NCBI RefSeq assembly: GCF_048128805.1
Contig: NC_136020.1
Span: 6,552,653-6,616,652 of the forward strand
Direction of reading: 5' to 3'
DNA from: Centroberyx gerrardi
Lineage: Eukaryota; Chordata; Actinopteri; Beryciformes; Berycidae
DNA: 64,000 nt
In this document: piece after piece, positions 13,975-26,551 of the stretch
Numbering within the stretch: position 1 is the first letter of the stretch
Layout: the number at the start of each line of letters is the position of its first letter
Made by a program: the position numbers and the translations under genes
Notes under the pieces: model-generated
Database searches by the model: none
What the model saw: only the letters and a program-made list of their open reading frames with translations
What the model was told of the DNA's origin: nothing

Positions 13975-14345
13975 AGCTAGCTAGCTAACTTCGTAATAGT
14001 AGAGAAACGCATATTTACCATATTTATGCTGTTGATGTAATTGTATCTCTACTTCTGATAAACTTTTCTCCACAGCTGCCCAACAAGCGCCAGACATAAT
14101 CCCCCGAGCTTGTCCGTTAAACTGGAACTCCCGTTTCTTTGTTTTCAAGTGTAAAGTTGACAGTCGTCCGTTGACTCGGTCGGTGCGACACATGCCACCA
14201 CTGCTGCAGTAACCGACGGCAGCGGCGACGATACGTTTCGTGCCCCTGCCCGCCACGGTAATCCTCCCAAAAACCCCGAGCCAAGGAAGCACATTGTGCG
14301 ATTACGCCCCGCCCACCGCGTTACAGAGGGAGGGGCTGCTGGGGA
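13975..14345 (-). promoter_or_regulatory. CpG-rich promoter-like block with candidate first exon
   Basis: This is the most CpG-dense non-genic DNA in the left half of the window. It has a GC box (CCCCGCCC) near 14307 and a GCTAGCTAGCTAAC motif at its left edge. On the minus strand a CpG-rich open frame starts with ATG at 14292, has inner ATGs, and reaches a good splice donor G|GTAAAT at about 14019. The peptide does not match any family I recognise, and no continuation exon was found to the left. It may be the 5' end of an unidentified coding or non-coding transcript, or simply an unmethylated island. Confidence 0.35.
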
Positions 14346-14349
14346 TATC

Positions 14350-16310
14350 GAATACATCGACATTAATTAATTCGAAACAAGAGTATGTGGAGCTTTCTAT
14401 TCAACAAAATCAAAGTAATTGGAGTAAACCTATATGTAGGGATGTTATGGAGGCTAACCTTAGCTCACCTTTTTATCAGTGGAATAAAGTTAACCCACCT
14501 TTTTAGGGCTCCCATACAGTAAATCCTTATAATATGAAATGAAGAGTAGACATCATAGTAAGTAACATAAGTAGCGTTAAACCTTATGATGATCATCAAC
14601 TGGAGGTTATAGTTTACCCACCTTTTTATTTACCACTTCATCACTGCATAACACATTTATAAAGTTTTCTATTCAACAAAATCATAACTAAATATCAATC
14701 TGTATCATTCCCAGCCCTCCAACCCTACTTTTTCCTATCATTTAATTTTCTAAAGTGTTTCCAATCAGTCTGCAAAGGCAGACCTTTCAACAGATCATAC
14801 AATTGGCCATATAGCTGAAATAGATATATACCACACAGGCCATATCTCAAGTGAAAGGATAGTTTCATTACCCTACAGTGAGACTGAGGACCACTTTAAT
14901 AATTCATTAAGTAAATGTCTTTCATTGTCTCATGAATGTTTTAGAGGCACAGCAGGGCTACTCTGGCCCTACTGATAAAGCAACTAATTAGTCTGGTCAG
15001 TGGCGCTGTCATATGACCTGGGCCCGTTGATAGTTTACTGTCTAAGGACACATTAAGTATTCATCCTCCTCTTCACTCACATCAAGTCCCCCAGCCACCA
15101 ACCTGCCACCTGCCAGCATAGAGGACACACCGACACACACAGGGGCTTTATCTCTTTCTTACTTTGTGTCACTCTCTTCTCATTCTCATACACACACGCA
15201 CACACACGCTGACATGAAGCCCACTGTATGAGGACAGTGAATGAGTCAGCCGAACGTTAATCACTGTGACGAGTGTGTGCTGACAGGTTGGTGATTCAGC
15301 CTGCAGGCAGTGAACAGCACCTGGCACCGAGGGTGCCTGCAGGGCAAGAGCACCATTATTGAATTTGAATCTGATCCAGTCAGATTAAATCATATTCCGT
15401 GTGTGCGTGTGTGTGTGTGTGTGTGTGTATTTAGGAAGTTCACTGCATAGCTCCACAACAGATCCAGGACAAATCCTTTTGCTTTGATCAATCCTGATAA
15501 CCTAATACGCTTCCAGTCCATTTCCCCTGGGTATTGACTTCTAAAATGCGTGTGTTTGTGTGTGCTGGAGAGAGAGAGGTAGAGGGCGCGGGGTTGGAGT
15601 TAAATGAGACATTTAATCAGGTCTAGATTGGTGTTCTCTTTGAACTTAGCATTGATTTGGCTGAGAGAGGGCATGGGCTGCGTGCTCCCAGAGAATAACT
15701 TTGGCCTTATGTAAATACACTGCTAAGAGCAGATCTCATTGCGGCATGTCACTTGTGGAGCTGTGCAACTGGGAATAGCAACAGAAGAGCGTTTGAAGTC
15801 AATTCTGTCTCGGCCCGCTTTGATTCACTGCAGGCGGATCAAACCATTTTGTCAGATGCATCCCCAGAGAGCTGCCCCCTACCCCCCCCACTCCTCACAC
15901 ACACACACACACACACACACTGTCCCTCTCTCACGCATGCAGTAGCGATTCCTTATCCAAATGCCACCGCATTTGACTTTTAATAAGAGCGTTCGAGTTC
16001 AGAATCCAATTAGCCTACAGTAAGAGAGATGCCACACAGCATTCTTGATGGTCCCAATATGTATAAAATGTCAGACTATGTGATTATAAGACGAAGTAGA
16101 GTAATGCGTGTGTGTGTCGAGAAATTTAAGCATTAGCGTGTATACATGCAATGCACGCTGATAAACACAAGACGCCATTGTTCCCTCTCCCCAGCAGTGA
16201 TGTTTGTGTTCTTTAGGGACTTCCTGCGCCAGCTTCCTGTCTCCGTCCAGGCCGCAACCCCGGTCTGACCTCTGTAACACCACGCACTTCCGGAACGCCG
16301 ACGGCGGTCC
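14350..16310. other. gene-free stretch with microsatellites
   Basis: No exon recognised. GT repeat at about 15399-15428 and (AC)n at 15896-15920. The part around 14930-15110 is free of simple repeats and looks unique, but nothing can be said about function. Confidence 0.5.
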
Positions 16311-16311
16311 G

Positions 16312-16486
16312 GAATGTTTAGGTGGGGATGTGGAATGTTTAGGTGAGGGGAGGGAGGGAGGGTCGGAACGTTCTGGCGGGGTTCTGGAGTGTTTAGGTGA
16401 GGGAGGCAGGGTCGGAACGTTCTGGCGGGGTTCTGGAATGTTTAGGTGAGGGAGGGTCGGAACGTTCTGGCGGGGTTCTGGAATGT
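16312..16486. repeat. 45-49 bp minisatellite, about three units
   Basis: Tandem repeat whose core reads GTCGGAACGTTCTGGCGGGG followed by a TTCTGGAATGTTTAGGTGAG segment and a GGGAGG spacer. Two full units (49 and 45 bp) and a third partial one are present, and a partial copy lies upstream. Unit lengths differ by a small GGGAGGCAGG insertion. G-rich and not coding. Confidence 0.9.
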
Positions 16487-16613
16487 TTTGTTTGAGGATT
16501 TAATACATTACAAGCTCCCACTGGTTCCCTCATCAAACCCATATGCCTGTTACAAAACTGACATGCTAATGTAAGTTACTCCACTGACACTGTAACTGAC
16601 TTCAGTGCTTCCT

Positions 16614-16615
<2 letters not shown>

Positions 16616-16668
<53 letters not shown>

Positions 16669-16848
16669 GAAGCAGAGAGATAATGGACACACAGCTATCC
16701 TAATCTGGCCCTGCCACTGCTGCATCTCTGAGGCAGACAGGAAGAGAAACTCACCAGAGCAGACTGTGTGTTCAGATGTCCCTCTGAGCAGAAATGTCTC
16801 TGCCTCCTCATTTCCTTTGTTGCTTGTAAGATTATCCGGCTACTCAAA

Positions 16849-16900
<52 letters not shown>
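16616..16900. repeat. inverted (GT)25 / (CA)24 pair
   Basis: A pure GT tract of about 50 bp (16616-16665) is followed, after some 186 bp, by a CA tract of about 49 bp (16852-16900). On one strand they are complementary, so a transcript through the region could fold into a near-perfect stem of almost 50 bp. Confidence 0.95.
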
Positions 16901-16905
<5 letters not shown>

Positions 16906-17039
16906 TTAATTGGCAGCAATACAGCCAATCAAATCAACTGGTGCTATGGAGATGGGGTAAACCTAGAAGACTGCCTATTTCATTATTCTTTCTCTGTGCG
17001 TGTGTTTGTCTCCATTACACCAACTGTGGTGTATGTAAG

Positions 17040-17045
<6 letters not shown>

Positions 17046-17077
<32 letters not shown>

Positions 17078-17384
17078 TGTGTGTATAACAGGTGAATGAC
17101 AACAAATAGCCTGAGAGCTCCAGGAAAAAAAGGACATTGTGTAGACACGTACATTTAAGACATTGAATATTTTACTGTTATGATTCATTATGGTGGAGAC
17201 ACTCATAATTCTGCATTCACTGACTACTATTGGTACTTGACAGTATGTCGGTTATCGTTTGAGCAAGTAGACAAAAAGCTGGGAACTACTGTTGTATGCA
17301 TAACTCATCTCTCATCCGACGCTGTGCAGTGCAAAGACAGATTCAGCAACAGTCAGAACCGATTGAACAGGGACAGAGACGATT

Positions 17385-17421
<37 letters not shown>
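17046..17421. repeat. GT and CA microsatellites
   Basis: GT tract at about 17046-17084 and pure CA tract at 17386-17421, again in opposite orientation. No gene recognised between them. A TC tract follows at about 17697-17717. Confidence 0.95.
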
Positions 17422-17423
<2 letters not shown>

Positions 17424-18140
17424 CATGTCCTTTGGGCTGTTTCTCAGTAATTGGAGCATTGAAGTTATTGCGTATTTTTGGATTACATAACCCCCGCAGC
17501 AGCCCAGTCCAAAAGCATCCCTCCTCTCCATCGCACCTCTTCATTTTTTCCCGAGCTTGTGTGTGTGTGTGTAACCTGTCCTCACGTCGCACTCTCTTCT
17601 TATTAAGGCAGTCGCTCTCCCTCTCACTTTTTTATTAGAAGTCGACGCTTTAGTGCCAGCCATCGCATTCTCTTTCATGATCTGTCCGTCCCTCCCTCTC
17701 TCTCTCTCTCTCTCTCAGATGATGATTTCTCTCCCTGTCCCTCTCCGCTCACGGCTTTTACTCTGTGCTCCCCGCAACCTTTTCCTTCTCCTCTCTTACT
17801 CATCCCTGTAGCTTTTCATCTTGGCATTTCATATTCAATAAGCCCCTTCACATACGCGCAAACGCCGCAGCCTCTTTCCCATCGACACGGACAAACAAGA
17901 GTTTGGCCGGACTCATGATCTGTGTCACTCAATGTCTCCCCCCCAAAAAAACATCAAATTAATGCAATCCCTCTGGATCACCACGCCAGAAAGGATGGAT
18001 TTGTCAGCTAGGCTAGTTTCAAATAAATAAATGTTCTTTCCATCCCGTGTTATTGACTTTTAGAGTTGGCCTTGGCGCTGATGAGCCCCATTAGGCCTTG
18101 TAGTAGACAAGTAATGACGCCCACGCGGATGTACGTGCGC

Positions 18141-18167
18141 GCACACACACACACACACATACAGTGC

Positions 18168-18203
<36 letters not shown>
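18141..18203. repeat. compound CA and GA microsatellite
   Basis: CA tract (about 18141-18159) followed closely by a pure AG tract (about 18171-18203). The flanking DNA is GC-rich with several C or G homopolymer runs (for example about 18614-18625) but has no recognisable exon. Confidence 0.95.
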
Positions 18204-18204
<1 letters not shown>

Positions 18205-18989
18205 GGATGCTGCTGCTAGGCTATGGGGACAGTGACTAATCAGTCTGAACAGCCACATATATCACCAGGCAGAAGTAATCAGCAGAGAGGATAGTTTCTG
18301 TCTGCCAGGCGTTATTAAACACACCCCCGCGACACGGCCGGCCCAGATGAACACCCAATGACATCATAACTCAATGCGGAACTGTTCCAAACCTGGGTTA
18401 GGATGGGACGGGAGCCTGAGGGCGCTTAGCGGGGGACCAGAGGCCTCAATAACCCCCCCTCCAATACACTGTCCACTCTCTCTCTCCATCTCAAAAGCAA
18501 CTTTCCTCCTTTCAAGCAGACAACAGAAGAAGCCTTACTCCTCCTCTATAACTCCCCCCCTTCTTTGCTCCTCAAGCTCCTTTCAGACTCAATAATAGAA
18601 TTTCTTTTTTAACGGGGGGGGGGGGATAGACCCAGCTTCAGTCCGCTAAACCCCCCATCCTATCCAGCGGTGTCTTTTGTCCACGCTCGGCAGGGGAACT
18701 AAATCACGGAGGGCACATGAATGGGCCACGCCGGGAATGAATAGGGGCCGGTGGTTTTAAGAGGCTCCGGCGGTAAATTTGAGCCTGACTGGAGTTGAAG
18801 CTCTGTGAAAGATCTATGCGGTACTGTCCGGGTTAATCGCACAGCCGCGGTTTCACCAACCCCGACACCTTTTCATTTACATAGCTGTGTAAATGGCACC
18901 GACGAAGGAAGATGCACAGCGGAACATCACTTATCTGCACTGAGGACTTCAGAAACAGATGGTCTACCGAATAGGCGGAACAGAAATGG

Positions 18990-19205
18990 GGGTGGCGGTA
19001 GCCTAGAGGTGAGAGGAGCGGGGTTGTGACAGTTTTGAATCCACAGACCGGCTGGGAGACTGTGGGTGGGGAAAGTGAATTAGTTAAACAACTACTGTCA
19101 AGATGCCCTTGAGCAAGGCACTAAACCCCCAACTGCTCCAGTGAAGCTGCTCAAACACTAGAGTGGTTGTAGCTAAATCCACTTTCCCAGGATACATATT
19201 GGGAA
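18990..19205 (+). mobile_element. tRNA-derived SINE
   Basis: Starts with GGTGGCGGTAGCCTAGAGG, which contains a box A-like TAGCCTAGAGG. A degenerate box B (GTTTTGAATCC) follows about 30 bp later. The body contains 'cttgagcaaggcactaaacc', a typical fish SINE sequence. It would have been transcribed by RNA polymerase III; box B has decayed, so it is probably inactive. Confidence 0.75.
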
Positions 19206-20351
19206 TTAAAACATGCAATTATGCAAAAATACACTGAAAAGGCGAGTTTATGAGCTACATTATTAGTCATATCCACCTACTACTGGGTTGGATCCCCTTC
19301 TGTGCCACCCAGCCTGAGGAGTATTTATTCTACAAGGTGCTTGCTATGCTCCACAGTGAAGTTGGTCCATGCTGACACCTGTTATTTACGCCCTGTCTGT
19401 TAGCTCGCATAATTTTTTTGCCATTCTACTTCTATCTCCCTCGCCAGCAAGCTGCTTTCACTCTCAAACAGCCACTGACTGGTTCTTTGTCACATTGTGG
19501 ATGTCGTGCATGAAAAGCCCAGGAGGGGCATCTGAGTCTGAGATGCGGGAATCCATAAACCTCATAGCAAGGGTCACATCACTCTCTAAGCTACTTCCTT
19601 CAGTAGTCTAATGTAACCTCCACTGCTGTAATCTAGCCGCGATGATCTATGAACGATTAGACTGTGTGAACGCGCCCATAAAGGCCACAGCCTGTGAACA
19701 CGGGGCACCAGGGGCTTTTTGAAATAAATATCTGAGGGGTCACCGCCGCGCGACTCTTTCATGTGTCGTCCCTGCGCACACACACACACACACACACCCA
19801 CGTCACACACACGCCCCAAACGCCGCGCCGCTTGTGACATTTCAACCCCCTTTTGTCTTCCTCTGAGTGGCTCGAGGCCTATTTTGAGAATAAAAACTCA
19901 CAGAGGTGTGACATTAAAGCAAGAGGTCACAGAGAGATAAAAAAAAGAGAGAGAGTATAACAGATTGGCTCCATATCCCTGCCAGTATGACGACATCACC
20001 TCTGTTTACCTGTCAAAACATCAAAAGTATAATTAAAACATGATTCCCATTCACGCCGATGGTTAAAACTCTCTTAGAGGAGGAAATCTGATGCCACATT
20101 CGTGCTATTCGTTGTCTTGCATTTGATAGACAGTATGAATAAGAGTGGAGAGGAGATTTTCTTTTTCCTGCTGACTTGGTGGAAAAAACTCGTGACGGGA
20201 GAAAGAAGACTATAAAATACTGTTTATAGTACAAAGCCTGTTTTCTCCCTTTAGAATGGGTAGCTAGAGGCTGCAGACAAGGTTATATGTTAATGAGGCT
20301 GAGCACATATACACAATCCACACAGACACGACTACACACAGACAGACAGCA

Positions 20352-20352
<1 letters not shown>

Positions 20353-20390
<38 letters not shown>

Positions 20391-20680
20391 TTCATTTAAC
20401 ATTGAATTAACTAGACAGCTCAATTAAGAGTAAATCTTATTATATCTGGGGTAATGTTGTTCACATACGTGCATGTACGCAGATACGTAGGATGGAAAGG
20501 AAATGTACACATTTCTCCCTGATTCTAATTACAACACACACACACACACTGCTCAGTTCAACACTATTATTATGGATTTTAATGGATGAGTGAGTGGTTG
20601 CGATAAAAGGTTGGTAATAATGGCTCGACATGTGTTTTGAAATGATATATGCTTTAATCCTGACAGCAACAGGTGGAAAC

Positions 20681-20736
<56 letters not shown>

Positions 20737-20899
20737 GGCTGGAAGCCAAATGGTAATCAATATAGAATGACAGTAAGTAACTGCCAGCAACATTTCTTGT
20801 TCCCATGGTGATAAATTGAGCAGCGCGTCTGTAACAAATATGACGAGAAATGGAAGGCTGCTACAAGATGACAGCTGATGTGTGTGTGTGTGTGTGTGT
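20353..20899. repeat. cluster of CA and TG microsatellites
   Basis: CA at 20353-20388 and about 20532-20550, TG at about 20685-20731 and 20879-20900. The CA and TG tracts lie in opposite orientation, so they could pair within one transcript. The sequence between them is AT-rich and not coding. Confidence 0.95.
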
Positions 20900-21194
20900 G
20901 CTTGAAGAGACGTACTTGGATTCCATCGAGGGGTCATCATCATCAAGGGCAATTATACATATACACACACACATGTTGCCCAAGTCTAATCAGTGCAGCT
21001 GAGCTTGAGGGGCCGCCTGGGGCTGATGAGGTCACCGTCAGGTTGTGTAACAGCACATCTGCCCCACTGGGGCTGCTAGCGGAGGAGCAGGGAGTCGGTG
21101 TTTACCCCAAACCCTCTTTACAGATCACAAGGCTAATGCACTGTGGTGTGAAGACAGACGGAGAGGGACTCGCACACACACACACATGCATACA

Positions 21195-22000
21195 CACACA
21201 CACGTTTGTATTACTATATTTGTGAGGACCTTCATTGGCTACATTCATTCTCTAACCTTAATCCTCATCATCCATGCTTGATCCTAACGTTTAGCCTAAC
21301 CAAAACTAGTCTTAAAGGAAAAATCCAACCTAAAACACTTTAGTACTGTTAAAAAAAACAGCTATTGGTGATGTACGTTGAATTTCTGGGTCCATTTTGT
21401 TTGTTTGTTTGGTGTGTATTTTTCTTATTCCCGCTGATAACTGGCCAAAAGCTTCTTTCTAGAGCCACCATTTTGCACCAGGAGACGTTCAGCAGTCATA
21501 CAGGGAGAAACCAGAATACGATGCAGCCACAAGACATGTTGTGTTTTGAGTAAGGATTGTGTGTCTATAATCATAGACACGCCCGGTGTTTACAAACTAG
21601 TTGGCAAGCAAGCTGTATTTATATGCCCATGCACCCGACTTTGAAAGCAACAAGTTCAGGCCTGTTCTCTGGAGGTTGTCAAAGGTCATTCTGGGAAACA
21701 TAAGAAATCGCTAACTGAGGTAGAAGTAGACGCGGCAGGTTGAGGGAAAGTAAATTACAATACTTCATCACAGTATAACTCCTGGAATGTCCTGAACATC
21801 ACAGATTGATGATACATAACAGAGGATTTTTCCTTTATCCTTAACCATTACCCTAATTTTAATCTAATCCTAATTCTAATCATAGTCCCAACCCTAAACT
21901 AGCCCCTTGTAGAAGTGACAACCAGCAACATTTCTTCTTCTTCTTCTTTCTATCTTTGTAAGAGCATTTGGTCCTCATAAAGATACAAGTGCAAGAACAC
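21195..22000. mobile_element. dispersed repeat interrupted by a DNA element
   Basis: The outer repeat starts with 'tatatttgtgaggacc' (about 21219) and ends with its imperfect inverse 'ggtcctcataaagata' (about 21970). Between them are TAACCCTA-like and CCTAAT-like runs typical of a common fish repeat. The run is broken at 21313-21837 by a second element (separate entry). Confidence 0.6.
21313..21837. mobile_element. non-autonomous DNA element with TA-type ends
   Basis: About 525 bp bounded by perfect 14-bp inverted repeats: TAAAGGAAAAATCC on the left (21313-21326) and GGATTTTTCCTTTA on the right (21824-21837). If TA is the target duplication, the true ends are AAGGAAAAATCC, consistent with a Tc1/mariner-type insertion preference. 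The interior has no transposase. It sits inside the CCTAA-rich repeat at 21.2-22.0 kb and is therefore younger than it. Confidence 0.75.
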
Positions 22001-22004
22001 ACAC

Positions 22005-22597
22005 TGACCTAAATGAGATATATTAGTGAGAGAATGGTGTTGTTGACACATCACACTGCGATGTCCTCAGATACATTACGGCTGTTATGGGATAAACACA
22101 GAGCTTAATGAGATAGAACCGGGGGGGGGGGGGAATAAAAGCAGAGCAAGACCACCAAGGTCTTTAATGCTGTGTATGTAAGACAGCACGATGGTTACCA
22201 TGGTAAACTGCTGTGACCTCAGGTAACAGTTTGAGGACAGCCACATCTCTAAGCCTCTGATGAGAGCAAATCCCACCTCACAACACAGCGGATTCACCCA
22301 GGTATCAGGGGTGCAGGTGCTGTGAAGACAATGATCGGCGTGAAAACACAGATCTATTTACAGACCTGTTGAAATCTGCTTTTCTGCATATAGTCCGGAC
22401 CTTGGAGCGGGAAAACCCACAGGGGAGCGACAGTAAGGCAAAGCTCTGCTGCTCCTTCCTTCTACTGTTGTTTGTGGACCTTGACAGGAAGACGCCCATT
22501 ATACTGGATGTGTTACATAACAGATTATTTTAGTGGCATTTTGTTGTGCGCATACTGGCAAAGTCAGGCGCACACGCATGCACATACTGTACACTCA

Positions 22598-22635
<38 letters not shown>

Positions 22636-24327
22636 ACACACAGTGTCAGCACAAAGCACTGGCCATCCAGGGACAGGCCCAGGGAATACGATGCTTTCCT
22701 TGCAGTCACGAAGGATAACAACCAGACGTTTTGATGGAACGGCCATGGCCATGATGGACAGATAAAGAGGGGAGAAATACAAACACGGCTGCCCGAGCGC
22801 TCAAAGTCAAACTTCAACAACATTATTCTTGGAAGGAGAGAGATAAGAGAATGAAAACAGCGAGCATGATCTATGGCTCGCTGTATAGACATTCCTCAGA
22901 CGTTACTCAGGCAGCAAGGTCCAATCACATCGCTTGACAAACACACACACACACATGCGCACACACGCAGAGACGTGGTGAAACATGTCTGACCCAACAC
23001 TTAACTGTCAAATGAAGAACAACCTGCTCTACTTCCCCCGCTCTGGTATGCCGCCTCTGTTCGCAACACAAAATCAACTCATTTATTAACATGGCTATAA
23101 TGAGAAAGAAAATCCTGCCAAAATAATGCATAACTTCTGCTGTGTGTCTCTGCTATCAGCTGAAGTAAGATTGATTTGTCTCATTACAGCCTGGAAACTC
23201 TTTTTTTTTTCCTAATCTGCAGAACGAGCTATCCTGAGAATGTCAAGATATCAAAAACGTCCCATCCTGGCATGTGGAATATACCGATGACTAGGCATAT
23301 TTCAGCTGTAAAAGAAAGAGAAACCATTTTTCCTTATCTCTCTGACACAAACAACTCCTCATGTGACCCAGATCAGCGCCGGGTTCACGGGGGGCAGAAG
23401 CTCCGCCGCGAAAAAACACGCCGCCGATCATGTAACTCTGCAGCTGATTGCCTCGCAAAGACACTAGCTGCCTTTTCCAGCGTTTCATTTATGCGGGAGA
23501 GATGAATAGCAGATATATCCAAGAGCAAAAGAGGTCCTTATGTATCACATGCTTACAGACAAGAAAATGCAGACAAAAAACACACACACACACACACACT
23601 ACCTCAGTCACATGGATGAGTGGAATAGTGCTGAAGTGCTTCCTCATCCCTCTTCTTCCTCAGAGCCTGAGGTCAAAGTGCATGTCGACCGGCTTCTGAG
23701 CACTCCTGCACATCAGGGAGCTCTGTCTGCCTCCCTTTGAAGTTTTAGGACTACCCTCTAAGGGAGGAGTGTGTGTGTGTGTGTGTCTGTTCGTGTGTGT
23801 GCAACCCTGTTATTATCTTGTGAAATCCTCTCCTTCCTGTGCTAGCTGCCATCGGGGCTCAAATCAACGGCACCTCTGCACTTCGTCCCCCTTGTCCAAG
23901 ATTCAAAACACACTCCCGTCCCACCCTGTGCTCGTCCTGAGGTGCGTTCCCCAGCTGTCCTGTCCTGCACTGTTCTCACAGGGTTCTGCCCTAGTGGGGG
24001 AAAGACCGCCTTATAAGGCATGAGGCGGCCACAGCCAGAGTTTTTGCGATCCTTATCAGCCACCCTCGGCCGGCCCGGGCACACTTTGCCACGGTAACAC
24101 AAGCTCCCCCTGCCAATCAGGAGGGAGGAGACAGAGGATGCAGAGAGAGAGAGAGAGAGAGAGGGAGGAAGGAAGGGAAGAGGTTCAAGGGAATGGATGA
24201 GTGTGGGAATGTCAGGCTGCTAATGTTGAGTTAGTGCAGGAATCTCCTTCCAGACTCCCTCCCTGGGGGTGAATACACTCTATGGGGACTCTGACAGCAC
24301 TGGTAATCTGCAGCGCCAGATAACAGC

Positions 24328-24368
<41 letters not shown>

Positions 24369-25278
24369 TGTGTGTGTGTGAGACCGCCACTGGGCCCTGC
24401 TCCCACTCCCACGCATTCTCAAATGCATTATCCCACATGAAGGTACTTCTCGATAGTGCTTCTGCTCAATCAATCCAAGACATTTTTAGATAAATAAATG
24501 TCTGTTTTCCTATTCTCTATCACACAACAGTGTTTCAAGCTATAGCCAGTTAATGAAAGCTTTTATATTTGCTGATCTAACCACTTGTTTGGAATAAACA
24601 GAAGAAGAACTGGGTAGTTAGCATGAGCAGTGATAGCCACCATGGCTGAACAGACAAAGAAAAGAGAAACTCAAACTGCATCAACAGAAAATCCAGTCTA
24701 CCGCTCCCTTCTCTGAGCCACTGAGGTGCTGAGATGCACATGGGAAGCGGGCAGAACTGGGACGTCGGTATTTTTACAGCGACGCGCCCCAGGGGAGAGG
24801 CGGCCGAAAATAAAAAACCCAAGGCACCAACTCTGACCCATTAAACACAGCTGACACCCGCAGAATCAGAGACAGCCAGGAAGGGGAGCCTGGAAATACT
24901 CATCCAGGAATCACACTCCTGTAGGAGTCGCATCCATCCAGGGGGAGGAAGTCAGGCATGAAAGATGGGATGAGGAGAGAGGGGAGGGGAGAGGGAGGGG
25001 AGGGGAGGGAAGCAAAAGACAGAGATGTTAAAGAGAGGAGACAGGGAATCGAAAGAGGAGAGGATGATGGATTGGGATATACAGGTCAGAGGAGGTATGG
25101 GAGTTGGCAGATGGCGAGGAGATGAAGGAGTGGAGGAGGGAAGGGAAGAGGCTGCAGGCCAGACGAGGAGTGTATGTTTCTTCGTCAAGATGACCCTCCT
25201 TAGCCTTTCCCTGGTGCCCAGCTGGCATCCCTGGCAGACCCAGCTGCCACTTCAGCATAGTGCTGCGTCAGCAATAAC

Positions 25279-25362
<84 letters not shown>

Positions 25363-26540
25363 TCTGCTCCATTTGCGGCAGAAGATGAATCAGACAATGG
25401 CTGATCAGCTAATGTAGTTAATGTGATACGAAACGATAGCAGCAGCGCAACACAGGAGCCATTCATTCAGTGCAATTGGGAAATTTGGGTTGGGGAGAAC
25501 AATAAACCCCAGACAGGCTTATTGTGATTTGTTGAAAGACTTCATTAAGTTCAAGGATTTGGACCAAAACACTGAAAGTCCCCACTGGTCTCTAAATAAA
25601 GACGCTCCTCCTCCAGTCAGAGAGAAGACTTGTGCTCACTGAAATGCTGACTCAACACAATGCCAGCAGAGCATTCATTTCCCCCCCCCCCTCCTCACTG
25701 AATTTGGGTGATGATATAGCATGGGTGACAACGGAACTGACTCACAGGCATAAATCAAAAGAAACAATGCCCCCTCTTGGCCATTTCTGCACAGTATTAG
25801 AGGGAGGGGAAAAGCTGAGTGTGTCCTGAAGCCTACATTAAAGTCTTCATCTTCTTCTTCTTCTTCCTCCTCCTCCAAACTGACCCCGCGGGGGAAAAGG
25901 GACGACAGAGTGATCCTCCTCATTTAACAGCTCCAGATGCCTGCAACCACAATAAAGTCTCAACCAGCAGCAGAAGAAGAGGAGTGCTGTATCATCCTGG
26001 CATCATAGCAAAACTACACATTCCTACACATCATTTCAAGAAGTACATTATTTTCAGCCTTTTGCAGTTTGATTTTCTGCTTTTGGACACACAATAAGCA
26101 GAAACAACTCCTCCAACCAGCATAAATTAGCAGGGTTCAGTGCAAAATACTCAAAATATGCTAATCCATCATTAAAGCCATGCCAGTATTCAAGAGCTTT
26201 GGCACCTCACCTCTCATTCTGCAGCGGTCCCAGATGAGCGCCGTGGCCCAGGCTTGTGCCGCAGAGGGACTGGGGCTCTGGCACTGAGTCACAGCGAGTG
26301 CTGCGGCCAGTCACTTCCTGCCCGCTCGCCTCACACACCCTGACGCACCAAGCACTTCAGCGCCCAAGCCCTCCAGGCACCTCGGTGTGAAATATTGCAT
26401 GTTGCAGCCTTTCCCTCAGCTCAGCATAATCCCATAGTGATTAACAGGCACACATGACACAGAGACACTGTGTTGCAAGCTCACTGTAAGACAAAAACAC
26501 CGGGCTCAGTCTCTGCTGCCTGTTCTAATTACTGTCTTCA
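22005..26540. other. gene-free stretch with many simple repeats
   Basis: No exon recognised. Contents: poly(G) of about 12 near 22120-22133, CA at 22600-22633, CA near 23579-23599, TG near 23771-23787, TG at 24330-24380, GA at 25285-25357 (about 73 bp with one GGG interruption) and a CTT/CTC run near 25847-25876. The part at 26180-26400 is unusually GC-rich and free of simple repeats. It has no convincing ORF; its role is unknown. Confidence 0.55.
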
Positions 26541-26551
26541 TATAGTAGAGT

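Noticed and set aside
20461..20952. 163-aa minus-strand frame.
   Set aside because: It is carried by CA/TG microsatellites (runs of TH and CV) and has no protein similarity.
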